A stretch of 64,000 nt of DNA from Mauremys mutica (Eukaryota > Chordata > Testudines > Geoemydidae): positions 140,377,012 to 140,441,011 of the forward strand of contig NC_059073.1 in NCBI RefSeq assembly GCF_020497125.1. Reading direction: 5' to 3'. Shown one piece after another: positions 57,003 to 64,000 of this stretch. A model generated the notes under the pieces. That model searched no databases and was not told the DNA's origin. It saw only the letters and a list, made by a program, of their open reading frames with translations. Position numbers and translations under genes: made by a program. The first letter of the stretch is position 1. Each line of letters begins with the position of its first letter.

Positions 57003-57235
57003 ACTTACGTGGCCCTCATTACCAGAGTGCCTCACAATCTTTCATTTATTTATCCTCACAACACCCTGGCAGGTAGGGAAGTGCTATTATCTACATTTAC
57101 GGATGAGGAACTGAGGCACAGAGAGGCTAAGGGGTTTGCTCAAGGTCACACAGCAGGCCTGTGGCGAAGCAGAGAGTGGAACCCAGGTCTCCCAAGTATT
57201 AAATGACTACCCTAATCTCTGGCCCATCCTTCCTC
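57003..57235 (-). mobile_element. MIR-type core SINE
   Basis: On the minus strand MIR order is kept; the plus strand shows 'gatgaggaactgaggcacagagaggctaag', 'caaggtcacacagcagg', 'ggaacccaggtctccc' and 'ctctggcccatccttcc'. Confidence 0.88.
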
Positions 57236-58395
57236 TCTCTAGCTGTGCTCCCACTCTAACACCACTCCTTAAAGAGCCACACCTTATGGCCAATATTCAC
57301 ATTCATTAGCCACTGCCAAGAGAATCATTTATTTAAACATTTGTATTTATTAGGAGTAAAATCCCTCTGAAATCCTGCAGGAACACAGGTCATATTCTTT
57401 CGAGGGCATGGATTAGAAAACACTCAGAGTAAGAGCCACTGTTCTCTGGTTCCTAAATTAAAAATAAGATCCAGAGTAGTTTACCTATTTTCCATTAGAT
57501 GAGGCTTGTAATATCTTACTCACAAATACCCAACATCAAACATGACTCAGAGGAAAACAGCATCTGATTAGATGCTATTAATGCAAGCTTGGAGGAAATT
57601 CTAATGCAACCATAGGACATTGCAAAGAAAGCTGATGAAGTACGAGAAAAAGGACAGGTCACAGCTAAGTATATATGTGTTTTCTAAAAGGAAGAGGGAG
57701 GTATATAATTGGCATGATTAAGTATTGCTATCACTGCTTTCAATTTAAACAATTCCTCCTCTCTGAACCGAAAGAAAAGATCCATCTCTGGCAATTTTTA
57801 AATCAAAATTAGGGTTCACCTCTCCTCCCCCCAAAAGATATGCTCTAGTTCAAACAGGAATTATTTCACAGAAGTTCTATGGTCTGTGTTATACGGAAAG
57901 ACAAATTAGACAATCAGAAATCCCTTCTGGCCTTGGAACCTCTGAATTCACATCTTGGAATCCTAGAAAATTGGTGTTTTCTGAATTTTTTGTGCATTTT
58001 TATTGTCAAGTTTTTTATTAAAGTATTTAAACATAGAAATGGATTAACACTAATTCTACCAATAATGTTCCATCAAACATCCATCATTATTCAGGATCAG
58101 GCCCTACTTCCCTCCCAGCTTTAATGTCAACACATCTGGACCTCAATTCAAGATGGGGTGATGGTGTTTAGAATGCCGAGACTGGAAGGATCCAGTACAC
58201 GGAAACACCTGTGAAAGGGGGATACGCTGAGCACAGGGATTGGAAGCTGAAGTCCCCAGTTCCAGTCTTGACTCTGAGTGGATCAGAGTCCATTAATTCT
58301 TAATTAATGATTTCTTCAGCAAATTATGTCCATGAAGAGCGCACTTCTGTGGGGCTCTGTATGGACATATGGTTGTGTTTGCAGGATCTGAGCCT
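57236..58395. other. Unassigned AT-rich DNA
   Basis: No gene or element recognised. Confidence 0.5.
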
Positions 58396-58397
58396 TT

Positions 58398-58542
58398 GAG
58401 CATGTCTATGCTGCCCCACAGTTTGGATTAAAGGGTGTGAATAGCAGTGTGCAAAGTACTGCACAATACCTCCCTCATGTGAAGGCTCCAAGAGTGAACA
58501 TAAGGTCTTGAGTTTGCAGGGTGGGGCAGTGTAGACATGCTC
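58398..58542. mobile_element. Small MITE with 20-bp terminal inverted repeats
   Basis: Starts GAGCATGTCTATGCTGCCCC and ends GGGGCAGTGTAGACATGCTC; the ends are inverted with two differences. Flanks are TTT on the left and TTT on the right. Confidence 0.85.
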
Positions 58543-59995
58543 TTTGTCTTGGTTTCTGACTTTAAAACTTGTTTTAAGAGCAGATCATGACTTTCTGGAA
58601 TTTATTTCTTATTCCAATTTATTTCCCAAATAAATATCGTGACTGATTCTTGGTCTGTCAACTTCATGAGAGCAACTTGGGTGAATGTTCAAAAGCTGGG
58701 CTGTTTTGATCATTCAAGGCATTTGTGATGTTTCTGATCCTTGTATATTGCTTGTAGTTTTCCCCAATTCTTCCATGCTCAAACCTGATCAGGTAAAGTG
58801 CAAATCCTCCAAAGACTTATATAAAGCTTTATGCAGTCACATTGCTTACAGTACAATTACTCACATGCACGTCCTCAAGTCTTTTCAAGAATCTGGACCT
58901 AAATCTGGAATATCAAGTACTGTTAGATTTGTAAAACAAACACACCACATTGTCTCTAAATGTATTATACTCCTGTCTTCAGGAAGCTCTAATGATATAG
59001 TCTGCTATAAAAAAGTAACTCAATTTTTCTTTAAAGATAGGATCCTTGGTTAAAAGTTAATGCTCCCCAGCCAAGAATTGAGAGGACCATGTGATCTGTG
59101 ATAGTATGTACTAGTATTATGAATATTTTCGTGGTTTCCTAGTAACACTTGTTCACAGTTGGCTAAATCAATAAGCAATCTCCCTGTATGTATATGATAT
59201 ACCGTAGCTGTGACATGGACCAGATGGCTTATTCTATCTGTAATTGAGTTTAAGTATTTTATGAAATAATAATAATGAGAATAAACAAAATGCATGTAAT
59301 ATAACTAATCATACCCTCTCATGCCACCTAATACCACAATAATAAAAGAAATAGTAAATAATGCTGCAACAACTCTGTGGCCAAGTAGAAAATACACAGA
59401 TGCTACCATGTTGCACATTGTGATCAGGCAGAGCCAGTGGCGATGGAACACTTGTTCTAAAAGCAAACGACCCTACCACCTAAGTGAATGGAGACTTTTC
59501 ATTAGCTGTTTGTCATACTGGGCCTACAATCCAGAACTGGGCAGTTACTACACCAACCTCACAGAGGGTGAAATTCCTCCCAGGAATAGTGCAAGGTCTA
59601 AATACTGCTTGTGCCACAACTTTACCAGCTCAATGTGTTTTAAGTGGGACTTAGGATCTCTCCCTCTCTTATGTCAAAGGGATTTCAGCTCAGGCACCTC
59701 TGCTGGCTATTTGTAATGAGGAGAGAGAGAGAGATTTATTTACATTTATAATATATGTAATAAAACAGCACCCATCTAGTCCTCTGGGCACCCTTAACCC
59801 TATTTTTTTTAAAAGTACAATGAAATACGCCGAACCATCAATCCTCCCAGTGCAGCTGCTGTGAAAAGCTGCAAATTAAAAAAAAAAAAGGCTTTGAAAT
59901 TAATCAGCCCTCCCCCACATACAACTGGTGACGCCTACAAGAACTTGACAACAGTTAGGTAGCTGTTACACTGACACTCCTGCTGATCATGGTGA
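58543..59995. other. Unassigned AT-rich DNA
   Basis: Open frames at 58685-59053 and 59321-59716 have no recognisable domain, and nothing else supports them. Confidence 0.4.
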
Positions 59996-59999
59996 CCAA

Positions 60000-60195
60000 T
60001 ATTGTCTCATTGTTTCCTTGTGCTCCCCTGTCAGTCTCCACCTGTAGTCTCCTCTTATTCATTGACTGTAAGCAATTTTGGGCCAGGGACTGTCTTTTTG
60101 TTCTGTGTTTGTAGAACAACTAGCATAATGTGGTCCTGACCATGCATAGGGGCTCCATTGCACAACTGCAATATAAACAATAAATAATAATCATC
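60000..60195 (+). mobile_element. SINE/L2-type 3' end
   Basis: 'ccttgtgctcccctgtcagtc', 'gactgtaagcaattttgggccagggactg', 'gaacaactagcataatgtgg' then an (AAT)n-rich tail 'aataaataataatcatcat'. Confidence 0.65.
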
Positions 60196-61760
60196 ATCCC
60201 CAGGCTCCCACAGCCAAACCTATCCAACACTTATTTCTTCATGTGCCGGGGGTGGGGAAGGAGGGGAATTAGCCTCACACAGCGCCTTGAAGACTGACAA
60301 ACTTGCGTTGTTATAGATCTGGAGAGGGGGTGCCCATAGCCCTGACCGAGAATGCTCTACCAGCTATCCTTTCTTTGTTAAATGGAAGGGGTTTTAGCTC
60401 AGACACCATTATGTCACAGAGAGATGATAGGATCCAGGCCTTAAATGGTATAGGTTTTGATAGGCGGTGTTAATGACATGCCCTAAACAAGAGTGTTTAC
60501 TAAAGAAAACTGCAACTACAGACATGCTTCCACAGAGCTTAAGTTCCAGCTTTGTCTCTGCTTTTTATCAGGGGTCACAACCTGTTGGGAAGTCTATAAA
60601 GCACACAGACACATTTAGTGGCTAAAGGGTATACTGCAAGTAAACACTATTGCAAAGCTTTGTGCTGGCCCTCTGCAAAGTGGTAAATTTCACCCCAAGG
60701 GCAGAACTCACTCCTACTGGCTACAGTACAGGGTTTACAAGAGTAGGCCCTAGCACAGGCAAACTCAGATTAACCAAATCCCAACTATCTAAACTTCATG
60801 TTATCCAAACACCATATAGGTCCCTCTGTCCCCAATTCACATGGAAACTAATCTGGTTCATCCAAAATAACTTGGTAACTGGGGCTTAATGATAGAGCAC
60901 TGGTCATCCAAGGATCTCAAAGTACTTTCTTACAAACACTCAGGGTTCAGTGAATGTCCTGGAAAGTCCATTATTTCCCAAAGCATGCTCAGCTAAACTC
61001 CTATGATGGTTGCCCCGCTAGGTATGCACTATAAGTTCTAAAACACTCAAATAAATAATTGACAAAAATATTCCTGTAACAGTGACATACTCCCCTGATT
61101 TTATGTTTAGATAGCTTTTGAATCATTTTATTAAGCAGTATGGAAAATGAGAACTGGCTGTTTAAAATATATTGGCCACTACTTACAAGAAAGGCCAAAG
61201 TCCTAATAAAGTAAATTAAATATAAATTAATAATAATTTTTAAAACCAGCCTGCTCAGGTCCATAAAAGCTGTGGATGGTCAGAGTAAGAGGAGAATATC
61301 TTTTTAAAGAACAATCTTTTTTTCCCTGTACGATTACTTCTCTTTGAATTAAAACAACTTAGATGGCCTCCCTATCTGAGAGAATGATCAGTATAGTTTA
61401 TTTGGTCTGTGCTCCCATCTCTAACTCTACGCAGATTCAGGCAATCAGACTATATGAAAGAGCTAAATGGTTCTCATTACTTCGTAATAGGCTTCTGGAC
61501 AACGACCCATCAGACCACATTGAACACTGAAAAGGCAGATGTTTGGAGCTACCTTTTTCACATGCTTTTGTATTCTTTTCTCTTCTCAGTTGTAGCAGCA
61601 GGGGGAGAGGGGGGGGGGGGAGAGAGAGAGAGAGAGAGATGCTAGATTTGAAAGGGGAAGATTTATTATTAGTTGTATTTCAGTAGCATCTAACGGACCC
61701 AATGGAGATTGAGGCTCATTGTGCTAAACACCAGACAAGCTCCAACTAACACAATCACTT
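60196..61760. other. Unassigned DNA
   Basis: Includes a poly(G)/(GA)n tract at 61601-61639. No gene recognised. Confidence 0.45.
61601..61639. repeat. G-run and (GA)n microsatellite
   Basis: GGGGGAGAGG, about ten further Gs, then nine to ten AG units. Confidence 0.95.
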
Positions 61761-62199
61761 CTCAAAAAAGAACAGGAGTACTTGTGGCACCTTAGAGACT
61801 AACAAATTTATTTCAGCAGTCTCTAAGGGCTAGTCTACACTTACGAGCCGGGTCGACGCGGTGAGTTCGACTTCTCGGAGTTCGAACTATCGCGTCTAAT
61901 CTGGACGCGATAGTTCGAACTCCGGAAGCGATAGTTCGAACTCCGGTACTCCACCACTGCAAAAGGCGGTGGCGGAGTCGACCTTGGAGCCGCGGACTTC
62001 GATTCCGCGGCGTCTGGACGGGTGAGTAGTTCGAACTAGGGTACTTCGAATTCAGCTACGCTATTCACGTAGCTGAATTTGCGTACCCTAGTTCGACCCC
62101 GCTTCTTAGTGTGGACCAGACCTAAGGTGCCACAAGGACTCCTGTTCTTTTTGCGGATACAGACTAACACGGCTGCTACTCTGAAACCTGCTCAAAAAA
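61761..62199. mobile_element. Penelope-like inverted tails (61770-62190) hosting a MITE
   Basis: The left half 'gaacaggagtacttgtggcacc' is minus and the right half 'ggtgccacaaggactcctgttc...gctgctactctgaaacctg' is plus. Flanks CTCAAAAAA (61761-61769 and 62191-62199) form a target duplication of at least 9 bp. A Harbinger MITE splits the right half. Confidence 0.87.
61824..62125. mobile_element. PIF/Harbinger-type MITE (61827-62122)
   Basis: Ends GGGCTAGTCTACACT and AGTGTGGACCAGACC, with TAA at 61824-61826 and 62123-62125. Removing it with one TAA restores GTCTCTAAGGTGCCACAA, exactly the uninterrupted Penelope tail at 44.36 kb. CpG-rich, TTCGAA-rich palindromic body. Confidence 0.97.
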
Positions 62200-62209
62200 A
62201 CTTAAAATC

Positions 62210-62362
62210 CAAATAGACAGAGGGTGGGAATGGAAACTGAGGCAAAGAGAAAGGAAGTGACTTGTCAAGGGTGACACAACAGGTAATATCAGAGCTGAGA
62301 ATAGAACCCAGATCTCCTGATTCCCAACCCAGTGCCCTGTCAAGGAACCATACTGCCTTCTG
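62210..62362 (-). mobile_element. MIR-type SINE
   Basis: Plus-strand text 'aaactgaggcaaagagaaaggaagtgacttg', 'gaacccagatctcctgattcccaacccagtgccctgtc' is the inverse of MIR. Confidence 0.78.
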
Positions 62363-62504
62363 GGTTTATATGGAAATTAATAACCTTTTGTGTTTAAAAA
62401 CATGAGTCACCAATACAGGACATGCCTACTTAGAAATATCTTTTAAAAAAACAACCCTGTATGCTTTATACTGTAATATCTGGAAGTTACCTTTCTTTCT
62501 TAGG

Positions 62505-62740
62505 TATTTATGTAACCCACATCACCATAATACCAGAGTGTCTCCAATCATTAACGTATTTATCCTCAACATCCCTGTAAAGCAGGACGGTGCTATTATG
62601 CCATTTTGGAGATGGGGAACTGCGGCACAGACAGGCTAAGTGACTTGCCCAAGGTGACACAATAAGTCTGTGGTGGAGCTGGCTATTGAATCAGGGTCTC
62701 CTAAGACTTAAGCCAGCACCATAAGCATTGGACAATCCTT
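62505..62740 (-). mobile_element. MIR-type core SINE
   Basis: 'taccagagtgtctccaatcattaacgtatttatcctcaacatccctgtaaagcagg', 'gaactgcggcacagacaggctaagtgacttgcccaaggtgacac' matches the copy at 57.0 kb. Confidence 0.87.
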
Positions 62741-63144
62741 CCTTTCTCCAGCACCCTAACCATTGAACAATCTTTCCTCTCTATCAAAATAACGACACCT
62801 AATTATTCAGATGACAAGTTACGTAAGCAATCATGAGACCTGGGGACAAACCAAAACCTGAAATCCAAACATGTCACCCCCCCCCACACACACACACACT
62901 TTGGGGTTGTACAGAACTCAAAGCTAAATCAAAATTCTGCCAGTGGCTCATATTGTTGTAGAGGGGGGAAAAAACAAAAACAAAAAAACCAAACAAACAG
63001 AGAACGAGGGTACGTTCCTGATCCAGATTCAAGTGTTGTAGCCTGAGTCTACCTATAGGACATACTATAGAAAACACTAGGAGAGGAAGAGCAGAGGTCA
63101 CTGTCTGTGGGATCTAGGCTTCTCTTATTTTATTCTATAACAAT
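62741..63144. other. Unassigned DNA
   Basis: A C-run followed by (CA)n lies at 62875-62899. No gene recognised. Confidence 0.5.
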
Positions 63145-63492
63145 GCTTAGGCCAGCGTTTCTCAAACAGGGGTCGCTGCTTATGTAGGGAAAGCCCCTGC
63201 GGGGCCAGGCCGGTTTGTTTACCTGCCCCATCTGCAGGTCCGGCCAATCGCGGCTCTCACTGGCCGCAGATCACTGCTCCGGGCCAATGGGAGCTGCTGG
63301 AAGCAGCGCGGGCTGAGGGATGTGCTGGCTGATGCTTCCAGCAGCCCCCATTGGCCTGGAGCAGCAAACTGCTGCCAGTGGGAGCCGCGATTGGCCGGAC
63401 CTTGTACGGGGCAGGTAAACAAACTGGCCCAGCCCACCAGGGGCTTTCCCTACACAAGCGGTGACCCCAGTTTGAGAAACCCTAGCTTAGGC
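63145..63492. mobile_element. hAT MITE of the GTTTCTCAAAC family (63153-63484)
   Basis: Ends CAGCGTTTCTCAAAC and GTTTGAGAAACCCTA with exact 8-bp duplications GCTTAGGC at 63145-63152 and 63485-63492. The body is GC-rich and palindromic ('ggccaatgggagctgctggaagc' against 'gcttccagcagcccccattggcc'). Confidence 0.93.
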
Positions 63493-63734
63493 TATGTCTA
63501 CACTACGCAGCTTTTAGCAATACAGCCATGTCAAGAGAGCTCTCCTGCTGACAAAAAACTTCCATCCTCAATGAGTGGTGTTAGCTATGCCAGCAGGAGA
63601 GTGCTCCTGCTGACACAGTGCTGTTCACACTGGTGCCTGTCATGGGCAAAACTTTTGTGTTTCGCGTTTTTTTTTAAAGCACCTCTGAATGACAGAAGTT
63701 GTGTCTTTCACTTGCCTGTGTAGACAAAGCCTTA
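63487..63734. mobile_element. PIF/Harbinger-type MITE (63490-63731)
   Basis: Ends GGCTATGTCTACACT and GTGTAGACAAAGCC, with TTA on both sides. 'ctctcctgctgacaaaaaac' and 'gagtgctcctgctgacac' are internal direct repeats. It overlaps the right-hand hAT duplication by its first TTA. Confidence 0.88.
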
Positions 63735-64000
63735 GGCCTGGTCTACACTTGGGGGGGGCGGGGGTGGTGTCAACCTAAGATACAAAACTTCAGCTACGTG
63801 AATAGTGTATCTGCCCCGTTGACTCCGCTTCCGCCTCTGGCCGCGGTGGAGTTCCAGAGTTGATAGCAGAGTGATCAGGGATCGATTTTATCGCATCTAC
63901 ACTAGACGCAATAAATCGATCCCCGTAGACGCGATAAAATCGATCCCCAATAGCGTAGATGTACTCTTAGATACTATGGGTGGGGTTTTCTAAGGTGCTC
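63735..64000. mobile_element. PIF/Harbinger-type MITE, incomplete, abutting the previous one
   Basis: Starts GGCCTGGTCTACACTT right after the TTA at 63732-63734. Internal 'cttcagctacgtgaatag' and 'gatcgattttatcgc' blocks match 43.1 and 54.7 kb in the opposite orientation. No right end is seen; it is lost or lies beyond the window. Confidence 0.75.

Noticed and set aside
1..64000. CRISPR arrays, operons, ribosome binding sites, rRNA genes
   Set aside because: The window is vertebrate nuclear DNA; regular arrays found are minisatellite or microsatellite repeats.

Overview
The window is vertebrate nuclear DNA with no recognisable complete host gene. The repeat content points to a reptile, most likely a turtle: several CR1 LINE subfamilies ending in 8-bp tails of the ATTCTATG type, a tRNA-headed SINE with a CR1-like tail (Cry-type), a DIRS tyrosine-recombinase retrotransposon, Penelope-like GIY-YIG elements, many CpG-rich PIF/Harbinger-type MITEs with TTA/TAA duplications, several non-autonomous hAT families with 8-bp duplications, and MIR-type core SINEs. 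The species assignment is inference; a crocodilian is the main alternative. Nearly every long open frame belongs to a transposable element or is a shadow of one.

Layout. 0.6-7.6 kb: a 5'-truncated DIRS element on the minus strand (gag-like, RT-RNase H, tyrosine recombinase, all broken), with a truncated CR1 carrying an open 432-codon RT frame inserted in its 3' terminal region. 7.6-8.3 kb: a Penelope-like 3' end with a GIY-YIG domain. 9.2-12.5 kb: a hAT composite nested up to three deep, each level with exact 8-bp duplications, followed by a hAT transposase C-terminal remnant and a Harbinger MITE. 17.1-21.8 kb: a nearly full-length plus-strand CR1 with an intact SGNH-type ORF1 and a frameshifted ORF2. 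23.7 kb: an isolated, nearly perfect 44-bp-arm hairpin. 27.9-32.0 kb: a second copy of the hAT composite, itself carrying a 2.3-kb hAT that holds a 68-bp minisatellite and an apparent captured exon of a FRAS1/FREM/CSPG-repeat gene. 33.4-34.9 kb: a CR1 with a MITE inside. 38.7-39.3, 44.2 and 61.8 kb: palindromic MITEs and Penelope tails in inverted (head-to-head) form. 63.1 kb to the end: a chain of abutting hAT and Harbinger insertions.

The elements are layered in time. Old MIR and L3/CR1 fragments are cut by hAT and Harbinger insertions with clean target duplications, so relative ages can be read from the nesting. The spans between them, for example 35.6-37.9, 40-42, 55-57 and 57.5-60 kb, are unique AT-rich DNA and may be intronic or intergenic; a few are candidate conserved non-coding sequence.

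I found no previously undescribed biological system. The most unusual items are the captured FRAS/FREM-like exon in a hAT element, the mobilised hAT composite seen twice, the inverted Penelope insertions with target duplications, and the 23.7-kb hairpin.
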